A stretch of DNA of 64,000 nt from Fuerstiella sp041398845 (GTDB lineage: Bacteria; Planctomycetota; Planctomycetia; Planctomycetales; Planctomycetaceae), in the NCBI GenBank assembly GCA_041398845.1, contig JAWKTZ010000009.1, positions 310,001-374,000 on the forward strand, given 5' to 3'. Under the pieces are notes generated by a model. That model saw nothing but the letters and a program-made list of their open reading frames with translations, did no database searches and had not been told where the DNA came from. Shown here one piece after another: positions 44,274-52,803 of the stretch. Within the stretch, counting starts at the first letter, position 1, and the number at the start of each line of letters is the position of its first letter. Both the position numbers and the translations under genes were made by a program.

Positions 44274-45965
44274 TCAGCGTCCCGGGAAAGCCTCATCAAT
44301 CTGCTCACCAATCTTTCGTGCCGCCGGACGCAGTTCTTCGGCAAGAGCTTTCATGTCCCTGGGTTTGGGAGTTCGGTAAGTCACCGTTATTCCGTCCGTT
44401 TGAATTTCCGTGGTCTCCATCAGTTTTGCGAATGTCGCCATCGCCCTGGCCGGAATGGGCGACGCCGGATTGTTGGAGATCTGCATGACCTGGGCTTTCT
44501 GCATCTGCAGGAGTCCATTCAGCAAGGCAGCGACCTGAGCTGCCGACGCGGCGTTCTGCATGGTTGCTCTGATCTGCTGCACAGAATCGCTGCTGCCGGA
44601 AATATCCAGCGACACTTCCAGCACATCGATCGACTGAACGATTCCTGCCATCGGCAGATTGCCCGCCAGCTCCTTCTTCAACTCCGCCAGAGATCGCAGG
44701 TCCGCGACGAAGAACACGTCGTTCTTTGACGCCCCGGTTTTCAGGCGAGCTGCCATTTCCGAGGACGATCCGGCGGCGGATTTCAACAGCACGTGCAGCA
44801 GATCGGACGGTGCTGCCAGCAGAGTCTTCCGGTCGCGAAACGTGAAGGCATAGTGGCCATAGGTGTGAATCGTTCCTTCCGGCGAATCGACGGCAACCGC
44901 ATTCCCCATCGGCTCCAGCGCGTTAAACACAGCCCCACGATCGATCTCCTTATCAGTGCGGACCATCCATGTGGGCAGTCGCCGGGCGCGATCTGTCGGA
45001 GCGTCCAGAGATGTTGGTTCGCCATCCTGATGCTGAGCAATTCGGCGAAACAAATCCGGATCGAGATCTACCGACAAAGGCCTCACGAAGCCATCCGCCA
45101 TGCACACCATGAACTGCCTGTCGATCTGGCCCAGCGTATTTTTCGGAGCTCCCGCTTTCAATTCCAGTCCACCCGGCTTCGTCCAGACGTCGGCCTTGTC
45201 CGCTCCAGCCATCACCATCAACAGCGTATTTGACGTCCCATCATGGATGTCTCGAAGGGCCGGTGCCCTTTCGCCTTCAAAGAGTGCTCCTTCACCCACG
45301 AGGATATGGATTGACGTCTGTCCCTTCTGAGCGACACCCGGAGACCGAAACACGGCCGGCATCTCTTCAATCAGAGTCTTGTTGTGATCGCTGTCCCATG
45401 CTTCGTCCAGACGAAACTTCCTGTAGAGCACTGCTTCATCAAGGTACGGCAACAGGTGAACTCGCCAGCTCAGCTTCCCCTTCGCCGCTCCGGCACCGCC
45501 ATTGTCGTCGGCAAAGTTGCCGTACACGTCGTGAAAGTTATGCATCGCCAGTCCCAACTGCTTCAGGTTACCGGTCAGCGTCGCCCGCGACATCGCATTC
45601 TCGTCAGTTTTCAGCTCAGCCTTGTCGTTGGTCGCAGCCTTGTCGTTGACCGACTCCGGCAGACCGGCCATCTCAAGGATCGTGCGTTTGTCCAGCAGCA
45701 TGACAACTTCAACGGCATGACGAGGATCGAAGCCGATCGCCTGCTGCACATGTTCCATCTGATCGGGCAAGGCGTCTTTGAGTCCTGCGGCGTCAAGCAG
45801 TGTGGTGACGAAGTCGGACTTGAGCAGTCGAGCTGGTCGCAGCGCCAGTCCCACCACGAAGTCGTCAGTGACATACGCCTGAACAGAGTCATCCTGAGCC
45901 ATCACCGTGGCGGAATGCACAGCTTCTGCCAGCAAAGCGACCACAACGCAGAGAACAATCTTCAT
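44274..45965 (-). CDS. Exported DUF1559-domain protein without pilin-like N-terminus
   Basis: A 563-residue protein with an ordinary signal peptide (MKIVLCVVVALLAEAVHSAT, cleavage likely after VMA near residue 23). A first domain (about 30-130) comes before a DUF1559 part that starts ATLTGNLKQLGLAMHNFHDV, the same sequence that follows the pilin helix in the other three copies, with HDGTSNTLLMVMAG later. A C-terminal region (about 330-563) has no clear family. It is the first gene of a minus-strand run that includes the ExbB-like channel, 144 bases upstream of it, so it may be an exported partner of that complex. Confidence 0.82.
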   Translation of the reverse strand: MKIVLCVVVALLAEAVHSATVMAQDDSVQAYVTDDFVVGLALRPARLLKSDFVTTLLDAAGLKDALPDQMEHVQQAIGFDPRHAVEVVMLLDKRTILEMAGLPESVNDKAATNDKAELKTDENAMSRATLTGNLKQLGLAMHNFHDVYGNFADDNGGAGAAKGKLSWRVHLLPYLDEAVLYRKFRLDEAWDSDHNKTLIEEMPAVFRSPGVAQKGQTSIHILVGEGALFEGERAPALRDIHDGTSNTLLMVMAGADKADVWTKPGGLELKAGAPKNTLGQIDRQFMVCMADGFVRPLSVDLDPDLFRRIAQHQDGEPTSLDAPTDRARRLPTWMVRTDKEIDRGAVFNALEPMGNAVAVDSPEGTIHTYGHYAFTFRDRKTLLAAPSDLLHVLLKSAAGSSSEMAARLKTGASKNDVFFVADLRSLAELKKELAGNLPMAGIVQSIDVLEVSLDISGSSDSVQQIRATMQNAASAAQVAALLNGLLQMQKAQVMQISNNPASPIPARAMATFAKLMETTEIQTDGITVTYRTPKPRDMKALAEELRPAARKIGEQIDEAFPGR

Positions 45966-46308
45966 GATCAGCTTTCAGAACAGGAGCAACGAAGTCGCTG
46001 GGTGTCAGTGGCTGATCATACGGCTGCCATCGTCCGCCAGCAATGCAACACAATGCAACAGAAAGAGACAGGGGTTCGGCATTTCGGCCCGGTGATGAGT
46101 GAATTCCGTGGCCTGGTGCATGCGGCGAGGTCGCTCAACGACACTCAAGCCCGCAAAGTCTGCCACGCTTCTGTGACTGGCTGAAGATCCCGGGAAACGA
46201 AGACAAATCGAGGCTCGAACTGGAAATGACGGCGGCTTCGCGGCAGTCAGATGGTAGCTTTGCGTTGTCCACCGACCACCACCACTGACCACTGGAGAAC
46301 TCACCTTG
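45966..46308. other. Divergent intergenic region, no gene recognised
   Basis: About 340 bases between the DUF1559-type gene and a small plus-strand gene. The only structure seen is a perfect ten-base tandem repeat (caatgcaaca twice) at 46041-46060. Promoters for both directions should lie here. Confidence 0.4.
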
Positions 46309-46554
46309 ATGAAGCTCTTGGTTCGACTGACTGCTGCAATCACATTGCTGGCCGTTGTGACAGTCATTGCGGAAGCGGGCCAGCCCGATTCTCACGGTGT
46401 CCTGACACCAGCCCTGAATCAACTTTCTGTGGTGCAGATGAACGACAGAACGATGGCCGACGGGGGCCGGCCATTCGAAGTCGTCAACCTGCGATGTTCA
46501 GGGAACAGAGATCTCGATCGAGTTGATGCTCGAGGCGACCCGATCCCCAACTGA
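46309..46554 (+). CDS. Small exported protein of unknown function
   Basis: An 81-residue protein with a clear signal peptide (MKLLVRLTAAITLLAVVTVI, cleavage likely after AEA near residue 24) and a mature part of about 57 residues without cysteines or membrane segments. ATG 46309 is used rather than the TTG one codon earlier. It stands alone between divergent and convergent neighbours. No family is recognised. The signal peptide is the main evidence that it is real. Confidence 0.5.
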   Translation: MKLLVRLTAAITLLAVVTVIAEAGQPDSHGVLTPALNQLSVVQMNDRTMADGGRPFEVVNLRCSGNRDLDRVDARGDPIPN

Positions 46555-46899
46555 CAACTCAATGCGGCACCAAACCCGTTCCCCTCCCTTTTGATGAGGA
46601 GCGCCAGAAAAAAAGAATGCAACACAAATGACAGTCCGCACGTGGACATTCCGCGTGCCGTTGAAAACGCAGAACCGTCGGTGGTGACGAGTTGGCGGTG
46701 TAGCCAACAGGCAAAGTGCGTCAGGGATCTCCAGCCTGGCCACGACAAACTGAAGCGGCTGTCCCTGATTCCAGAGACAGCCGCTTTCTTTCATGGATGC
46801 TCCGGCCTGGCGAAGCGACCAACGGGAGCGGCTCGGCGGTTCAGACCGGCCATGCTCAACGAGTCAGCCACGCCCACCGGGTCAAGGGCCGTGTCCTTG
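46555..46899. other. Convergent gap, contains a hairpin
   Basis: About 345 bases between the small exported protein and the end of the radical SAM gene. Apart from the hairpin at 46753-46791 nothing is recognised. Confidence 0.4.
46753..46791 (+). terminator. Strong intrinsic hairpin terminator
   Basis: A perfect 11-base stem aagcggctgtc / gacagccgctt with a 12-base loop, followed by tctttctttc on the plus strand. It may end the small exported gene's transcript, although it is about 200 bases downstream; it could also protect the 3' end of the convergent radical SAM mRNA. Confidence 0.7.
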
Positions 46900-48225
46900 T
46901 TACGTATACCGTACGGCTCGGTGTTCGGCTTCGAAGTATTCGGGCAGCAGGCTGTCGACCTGCAGCAGGCCTTTGCGAGTTAACCGGATCTCGTCTCCGT
47001 CCACCGTTAAGTAGCCCGCTTTCTGCTGATTGGCAAAGGCGTCGGCGAACTGCTCCAGAATGTTGACTCCGTACTTGTTGCGGAACGTGGACGCGTTGAT
47101 GTGACCTTCCTTCATCTGCAGGACGACTTCGCGAATCAGCAGTTGATGATCCGTCGGCTTGAGCGCTCGGTTGACGGGTAGCTCACCGCGATTGACGGTG
47201 TCCATGTAGTCTTCGATGCGGTCCAGATTCTGATAGTGAACGCCCTGGAAATGACCGAACGACGACACTCCCGTGGCCAGCAGATCACAGCCACGCCAGA
47301 CGTTGTCGCGATACACGAAGTGATCGGTTTCCGGGTTGCGGATCATTTCGTTGCCACTGGAAATGTGGTAACCGGCGGTCTGTAAGCGATCCATCGCTTC
47401 GCTCACCCAGCGTCGTTTCGTGGCCCAGTCGGCGACCGGTGACGCGCTGCCCTGTTCCTGCATCTCTTTGGAATACACCGTGTTGAACGGCAGTTCCATC
47501 TGATACATCGTGATGTTGTCGGGCTGCATTTCGATGGCTTTGTCGATGCAGCGCTGCCAGTTCTCGTCGGTTTCTCCAACCATGCCGGCGATCAGGTCGA
47601 TGTTGACCTGAGGAAAGCCGACTTCCTGAATCCAGTCGTAAGCTCGCAGAACTTCCGGCGACAGGTGTGCTCGGCCGTTTTCTTCCAGGATTTTGTCGTC
47701 AAAGTTTTCCACACCCAGAGACACTCGAGTAATCCCGATGTCTTTCAACGTCTGCAGTTTCTCAAGGCTCAGCGTGCCTGGTTCGCATTCAAACGTGACT
47801 TCTCTGGCGCTGTCCCATGTGACATACTCGCTCATCCGTTCCCGCAGTGATCGCAACTGCCGGGAACTCAGATACGAAGGAGTTCCTCCACCGAAATAAA
47901 CAAATTCCAGTTGACGTCCGTGGACTCCGGGCTTGTGGCTGATGAGTTCAATTTCGCGAATCAGTGACTGCACATAGTCTTCGATCGCCTTGGCGTTCTG
48001 GTTGGTGTAGACGCGAAAATAACAGAACTTGCAGCGTTTGCGACAGAACGGGATGTGAATATACAGCCCCAGCGTGGTGGCGTCGGTTTCGGCCTTCGGC
48101 TTATCGAACGCTTCAAAGACCTGAGGCACGTTGTCGCCGGTCCACAGCGAAAACGGCGGATAGTTGGATATGAAGTAGCTGCCGACTTCGGTGGTGTCGG
48201 GCGTGTCCGTGATTTCCAGTGCCAT
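46900..48225 (-). CDS. HemW-like radical SAM protein (coproporphyrinogen oxidase-related)
   Basis: A 441-residue protein. ATG 48225 is chosen because MALEITDTPDTTEVGSYFIS is in keeping with the family and the longer frame is the shadow of the next gene. LYIHIPFCRKRCKFCYFRVY holds the CX3CX2C cluster (Cys61, 65, 68). EFVYFGGGTPSYLSSRQLRS, TFECEPGTLSLEKL and RVSLGVENFDDKIL are typical of HemN/HemW-type enzymes, and NIDLIAGMVGETDENWQ and the C-terminal HemN domain follow. The extra Cys expected after the cluster in true HemN is absent here (CKFCYF), so a haem chaperone or methyltransferase-like role is as likely as coproporphyrinogen oxidation. Confidence 0.88.
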   Translation of the reverse strand: MALEITDTPDTTEVGSYFISNYPPFSLWTGDNVPQVFEAFDKPKAETDATTLGLYIHIPFCRKRCKFCYFRVYTNQNAKAIEDYVQSLIREIELISHKPGVHGRQLEFVYFGGGTPSYLSSRQLRSLRERMSEYVTWDSAREVTFECEPGTLSLEKLQTLKDIGITRVSLGVENFDDKILEENGRAHLSPEVLRAYDWIQEVGFPQVNIDLIAGMVGETDENWQRCIDKAIEMQPDNITMYQMELPFNTVYSKEMQEQGSASPVADWATKRRWVSEAMDRLQTAGYHISSGNEMIRNPETDHFVYRDNVWRGCDLLATGVSSFGHFQGVHYQNLDRIEDYMDTVNRGELPVNRALKPTDHQLLIREVVLQMKEGHINASTFRNKYGVNILEQFADAFANQQKAGYLTVDGDEIRLTRKGLLQVDSLLPEYFEAEHRAVRYT

Positions 48226-48289
48226 GGTTGAATCTGAAATGAAGGTCCAGCGGGATGCAGGGAAATGAGAACTCACTTCCCCATGAACG

Positions 48290-49480
48290 TCACGCAAAGC
48301 AGCGCAGTTTACCGTTTGCGGCATCTTCGCCGACCACCATGCAGCCTTCGCCGATTGCGATGCCGGCGTTGATGGGTTTTCCGGCGTTGAACTTCCACAC
48401 TTCGCTGCCGTCTTCGATAGCCAATCCGTAGATGTTACCATCACCGGACCCGAAAAACACGCGCTGATCAACCACGGCGGCCGAACATTCGATGCGTGCC
48501 TTCGTGGGAAACTTCCAGCGAGCTTTCCCCGAAGCGCGATCGATGCCGTGCATATGTTTGTCATGACTGCCGACAAGGACGACTTCATCCGTGACCGCAG
48601 CAGATGCATGAAACGGCATGTCTCGATCGCCACGATACAGCCACGTCACCTCGCCCGTCTTCCAGTTGACCGCCGCGACGTCTCCACCGTGAGATCCCAC
48701 ATACAACATGTCACCCACGATGGCCGGCGAAGCGATCAGAAACGAATTCATTTCAACGTCCCTCACTTCTTTGCCGTTCTTCAGATCGATCACTCGCAGA
48801 TGTTCGTCGCAGCCACTGACAAACGTAAAGCTGTCGGCAATACCGGGCGAACAGTTGATGCGATCCTGAGTCTGAAATTTCCATTGTTCCGTCCCGTCTT
48901 TCGACAGGCAGTACAGAAAGGCGTCGTGGGAGGCCAGCAGCAACTGATCGTTGTACACGGCGACGCCACCGGCGATTTCCGCATCGGTGGTATACTTCCA
49001 CAGCAGTTCACCGCTGCGACGATTCACGGCGTGCAGAATGCCGTCTTCGTCACCGACGTACACCGCATCGGCGGTGACCAGTGGAGCTGCCTTGAAACCT
49101 GCGGCAAACTTTTTCGGATCGGGATCTTCAATGGAACGGTACTTCCACAATTCCTTTCCGCTGAGCCGGTCGAAGCAGTACAGGTATCCTTCCAGCGCCG
49201 GCGCATAGACATGATTTCCGACAATCGCGCACGTCGCCACCCAGCCGTCTTTGGACGATGCTTCCCATGTCACCTCAGGCTTTGCCGAAAGTTCTGAACC
49301 GGCGATTCCTCGCTGTTCGGGGCCATAGCGAAAGGCGGCCCAGCTTGTTGCGGTTGGACCGCCAACAGGAGCCGACGACGGCGATTCGTCAAATCCGCTG
49401 CTCCAGCGCGAAGGCACCACCACAGCGGCAGACGCCGCCAGCAGCGACAGAGATCTTCGGCGACTGATGGGAGTCTTCAT
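48290..49480 (-). CDS. PQQ-type beta-propeller protein, Tat-exported
   Basis: A 396-residue protein. The N-terminus MKTPISRRRSLSLLAASAAV has a twin-arginine signal. The mature protein is a seven- or eight-bladed propeller of repeats of the type GKELWKYRS, GELLWKYTTD, GTEQWKFQTQ, GEVTWLYRG, GKARWKFPTK and GSEVWKFNAG, each preceded by a V.VGS.DG. strand. This is the PQQ-like fold shared by BamB and quinoprotein dehydrogenases; no quinone-binding catalytic residues are evident, so an assembly or binding role is more likely than an enzyme. It lies 65 bases upstream of the radical SAM gene. Confidence 0.88.
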   Translation of the reverse strand: MKTPISRRRSLSLLAASAAVVVPSRWSSGFDESPSSAPVGGPTATSWAAFRYGPEQRGIAGSELSAKPEVTWEASSKDGWVATCAIVGNHVYAPALEGYLYCFDRLSGKELWKYRSIEDPDPKKFAAGFKAAPLVTADAVYVGDEDGILHAVNRRSGELLWKYTTDAEIAGGVAVYNDQLLLASHDAFLYCLSKDGTEQWKFQTQDRINCSPGIADSFTFVSGCDEHLRVIDLKNGKEVRDVEMNSFLIASPAIVGDMLYVGSHGGDVAAVNWKTGEVTWLYRGDRDMPFHASAAVTDEVVLVGSHDKHMHGIDRASGKARWKFPTKARIECSAAVVDQRVFFGSGDGNIYGLAIEDGSEVWKFNAGKPINAGIAIGEGCMVVGEDAANGKLRCFA

Positions 49481-49492
49481 GGCAGACCTTTT

Positions 49493-50707
49493 TCACAGAG
49501 CGTTCCGATAAACTTCTTCGAAGGCGGCTGGATTCATTGTTCGTGGATTGAACGTTGCTGTCCACTGCTGAGATGCTTCAATCGACAGGGTCTGCAGAGT
49601 GGTGTCAGACAGCTCGCGTGCGACAGCGACCGAAAGCGATGTCGGCATATCGGCCGCAATCAGAAACTCTGCGAAGCCGTCCGCCAGAGCCTCTGCCGCA
49701 TTTTCAGCGGAATCCGAACGCCGTACCCAGCCAGCCGTGAGCGCCAGATCGCGGTACAGATCCGCCACTTCCACAGCGTTCCAGCGAATCACGTGCGGCA
49801 GCAAAACCCCCACCGCAATGCCGTGAACCGTGTCGTAGTGAGCTGACAGCGGATTGGCCATCGCGTGAGTGGCTCCCAGCATACTGTTTTCAATGGCAGC
49901 TCCTGCAAGGTGAGCGCCGAGCAACATTTGACCTCGAGCGTCCACGTTGTCCGGCTGCTGCATCACAACGGGAAATGCTGCAGACAGTAGCTGCCATGCC
50001 TGACGAGCAAACATCTGTGAAAACGGATTTCGTCGGGACGTGACATAGCTTTCCACTGCGTGAGTCATCGCATCAATGCCCGTGGCGGCCGCGACGGAAC
50101 GCGGCATGGTCACCGTGAGTTCCGGGTCCAGCAGAGCCACTTTGCAGGCCGCTTTGGGATCACCGCACGGCATTTTCATGTGAGTTTCCGCGTCCGCGAT
50201 CACGGCGAACGACTGAGCTTCACTGCCGGTACCGGCTGTCGTGGGCACCGCGATCATCGGCAGCATTGGCTGAGTGGCCCTGCCAACTCCGCGATAGTCA
50301 ATCATGCGCCCGCCGTTGGTGAGCAGAAAGTTGGTGCCTTTGGCGCAGTCCATGCTGCTGCCGCCTCCAAGGCCAACAATCACTTCGATGTGATGTTCTC
50401 TTGCAAACGCGACGCAACGGTCCACATCATCGGTGGTGGGATTGGCGGCGACTTCGTCAAAGACGGAAACGTTCAGTCCCGCCGCCTCAAGCAGCCGAAC
50501 CGCTCGATCACTGTGCCCCGCCTGCCTGAGTCCCGGGTCGGTGACGAGCAGAATCCGGCTCTTTCCGAATTCGCTCGTAACGGTACCCAGACTGGCAAAA
50601 CACCCGGCCCCGAAGATGACTCGTGTTCGAGGCTGATAGTCAAACGCAGCCGCCAGGGAAGCGAAACGTTCGGTGTTGGCGGCAGCAGTTTCGATGGTGG
50701 AACTCAT
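49493..50707 (-). CDS. Iron-containing alcohol dehydrogenase
   Basis: A 404-residue group III dehydrogenase. The dinucleotide part has IEVIVGLGGGSSMDCAKGTN (GGGS.D motif near residue 118) and IAVPTTAGTGSEAQSFAVI. The metal part has GIDAMTHAVESYVTSRRNPF, then MLGATHAMANPLSAHYDTVH and GIAVGVLLPHVIRWN, giving the His residues that bind iron. It should reduce an aldehyde or ketone, or oxidise an alcohol, with NAD(P). It ends 12 bases before the PQQ-type gene, so the two are probably cotranscribed. Confidence 0.92.
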   Translation of the reverse strand: MSSTIETAAANTERFASLAAAFDYQPRTRVIFGAGCFASLGTVTSEFGKSRILLVTDPGLRQAGHSDRAVRLLEAAGLNVSVFDEVAANPTTDDVDRCVAFAREHHIEVIVGLGGGSSMDCAKGTNFLLTNGGRMIDYRGVGRATQPMLPMIAVPTTAGTGSEAQSFAVIADAETHMKMPCGDPKAACKVALLDPELTVTMPRSVAAATGIDAMTHAVESYVTSRRNPFSQMFARQAWQLLSAAFPVVMQQPDNVDARGQMLLGAHLAGAAIENSMLGATHAMANPLSAHYDTVHGIAVGVLLPHVIRWNAVEVADLYRDLALTAGWVRRSDSAENAAEALADGFAEFLIAADMPTSLSVAVARELSDTTLQTLSIEASQQWTATFNPRTMNPAAFEEVYRNAL

Positions 50708-50858
50708 GAGCTACGGGTGTTGAGGAACCGGACAGGCAGGCGTCTTTCAGGCGGGATTCGCAGGTGGAGCGGAATTATATCGCCTGTCAGGGCTCTCAAC
50801 AATGATTGATTCTTTCCGCCGGAATTCCTCAGCGAACGCGTGTGAACGCGCGGACATT

Positions 50859-50969
50859 GGGAACGACCAATCATTGACTGCCGCACCTCGTAGTGGGATT
50901 CGCCGGAATTCCCTTCTCACAGGATTTCTGGCGAAATCCACGACGACATCTCCTGATGAAGCGTTCCTG
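50859..50969. repeat. Family B palindromic repeat, copy B3 (reverse orientation)
   Basis: The outer end ggaacgaccaatcattgact comes first and gatgaagcgttcctga last, so the element is inverted relative to B1, B2 and B4. The inner palindrome is gtagtgggattcgccgga ... tttctggcgaaatccacgac. It lies in the gap between divergent alcohol dehydrogenase and ceramidase-like genes; the rest of that gap (50708-50858 and 50970-51107) shows nothing recognisable. Confidence 0.87.
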
Positions 50970-51107
50970 ACTGGGCATTGCCGGCCGAAGTCACCGATGC
51001 AGAGGAATTGATCAGCGGCCCACAATTGCCAAATTGGTTCGGGTTCGTTTCAATTGTGTTCCTGACGTCGCATCGTGCGTCGCCACGTCCCGCCTTGCAG
51101 AACGTTC

Positions 51108-51113
51108 AAGGAG
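51108..51113 (+). promoter_or_regulatory. Ribosome binding site of ceramidase-like gene
   Basis: aaggag lies 6 bases before ATG 51120 and favours that start over ATG 51075. Confidence 0.65.
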
Positions 51114-51119
51114 ACATTC

Positions 51120-52562
51120 ATGCAACTCTCATCACTCGTTCGTTTTGTTTTCCTGGCTGCAATGTTTTCTTCGCTGCCGCTGTCGACGGCGGACGAAGCC
51201 AAACGTGTGTTTCAGGCCGGAGCCGCCACCAGCAATATCACTCCGCCGCTGGGACAGTTGATCGTTGGCGGCTGGGAGCCCTACCCGGCAACTCACATTC
51301 ACGACGAACTGCACGCTCGCTGCCTTGTCCTTGACGATGGGAAACAACGCCTTGCCATCGTGCTGTGCGACAACGTCGGCATACCGCGTGAAGTGTTTGA
51401 CAACGCTCGCAAACAGATTCATGACGCCACGGGAATCCTGCCGTCGAATCTGCTCATGGCGTCAACTCACACGCATTCCGCCACAACGGCTCGCGGTCCC
51501 AGCAAAGTGATCTGGGAGGAAACTCTGACCGAATATCAGACGTTCCTTGCCAACCGCATCGCCGATGGTGTGCGACGAGCCATCAATCATCTGGAGCCGG
51601 CAAAGATCGGCTGGGGCTCGGTGAACGAAGATTCTGAAGTCTTCAACCGCCGCTGGTACACCACAGATCCGGATCAGTTGACGAACCCGTTTGGTGGTGT
51701 CGACAAAGTGAGAATGAACCCGTCGCGAGGCAGCGGAAGTCTGGTGAAGCCCGCCGGACCAATCGACCCGGAAGTTTCGTTCGTGTCGGTGCAGAGCACA
51801 GCCGGCCGGCCTATCGCGCTGCTGGCGAATTATTCTCTGCACTATGTCGGAGGAGTTCGTGGAGGTCACGTGTCGGCTGACTACTTCGGTTACTTTGCCG
51901 ACTACATTGCGCAGAAGCTGGGAGCCTCCGACCAGACCGTCCCGTTTGTCGGCATTCTGTCAAACGGCACCAGCGGCGACATCAACAACATCAACTTTCG
52001 CGAAAAGTCGCCTCGTTACGAACCATACGAAAAGATGCAGGAAGTTGCTGAAAAAGTGGCCAGTCGAGTTTATGAAGCTCATGGCCACATCCAGTTTCAG
52101 GACTGGGTGCCGCTGAACGCCGCGATGGAAGACCTGACTCTGCAGGTTCGCAAGCCGACACCGGAGATGCTGCAGCACTTTGAAGCCGTTCGAAAGAAGT
52201 CGAAGGATGATCCCAAAGGGCACCGTCGGGAACTGATCTACGCGGATCGCATCGACAAGCTCAAAGGAGCACCGGACACCGTCGATGTGCCCCTGCAGGT
52301 GCTCAGAATCGGCGACCTTGCCATTTCCGCCATTCCCTTTGAAGTGTTTGTGGAAATCGGGCTGGATCTCAAAGAACAGACCCCGTTCAAAGACACGTTC
52401 ACCATCGAACTGGCCAACGGATCCTACGGTTATCTGCCCACGCCCGAACAACATGAACTGGGCGGATACGAAACATGGCTGGGCACCAACTACGTCGAAC
52501 TGGAAGGCTCCCGAAAAATCACCGCGACGCTGCTGAAACTCCAGAAGCAGTTGCAGCCCTGA
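51120..52562 (+). CDS. Neutral/alkaline ceramidase-like exported hydrolase
   Basis: A 480-residue protein. ATG 51120 gives a clear signal peptide (MQLSSLVRFVFLAAMFSSLP, then LSTADE). The mature part begins with VFQAGAATSNITPPLGQLIV, the usual start of the neutral ceramidase domain, and carries MASTHTHSATTARGPSK (zinc-binding histidine motif), LLANYSLHYVGG, and GILSNGTSGDINNINFREKS. True ceramidases are about 650-750 residues with a C-terminal immunoglobulin-like domain; that domain is missing here, as in many planctomycete homologues of about 450-500 residues. Substrate is therefore uncertain; amidase activity on a lipid or another acylated compound is the best inference. Confidence 0.88.
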   Translation: MQLSSLVRFVFLAAMFSSLPLSTADEAKRVFQAGAATSNITPPLGQLIVGGWEPYPATHIHDELHARCLVLDDGKQRLAIVLCDNVGIPREVFDNARKQIHDATGILPSNLLMASTHTHSATTARGPSKVIWEETLTEYQTFLANRIADGVRRAINHLEPAKIGWGSVNEDSEVFNRRWYTTDPDQLTNPFGGVDKVRMNPSRGSGSLVKPAGPIDPEVSFVSVQSTAGRPIALLANYSLHYVGGVRGGHVSADYFGYFADYIAQKLGASDQTVPFVGILSNGTSGDINNINFREKSPRYEPYEKMQEVAEKVASRVYEAHGHIQFQDWVPLNAAMEDLTLQVRKPTPEMLQHFEAVRKKSKDDPKGHRRELIYADRIDKLKGAPDTVDVPLQVLRIGDLAISAIPFEVFVEIGLDLKEQTPFKDTFTIELANGSYGYLPTPEQHELGGYETWLGTNYVELEGSRKITATLLKLQKQLQP

Positions 52563-52626
52563 TCTGAACCGAGTGCAGGACTTCAATCCCGCACGCTTTA
52601 CTTTCCGGATCTCCGCTGGTCAGAAT

Positions 52627-52743
52627 AGAGGCTATCTGAAAAAGGGGTCTGACCCTCTCCGGGCAGCCGTATTGACTGCAAATTTGCTGCCCTCCAAAGG
52701 GAGGCGCCCTCCAAAGGGTCAGCCCCCTTTTTCAGATAGCCTC
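52627..52743. repeat. Family A palindromic repeat, copy A4 (with internal duplication)
   Basis: Outer arms as in A1. The right inner arm contains a small tandem duplication (gccctccaaaggg twice in about 30 bases, near 52688-52718), which makes this copy longer than the others. It lies between the ceramidase-like gene and the GH10-like gene on the same strand. Confidence 0.87.
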
Positions 52744-52803
52744 CAGGGGGCTCAACAGATTTCTCATTGACGCGAAATGATCAGGAAGGCCCGCAGGCCA
52801 GTT

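Noticed and set aside
48226..48633. N-terminal extension of the HemW-like protein to 577 residues
   Set aside because: This part is antisense-like low-complexity sequence overlapping the PQQ-type gene and has no family match; ATG 48225 gives the normal length.
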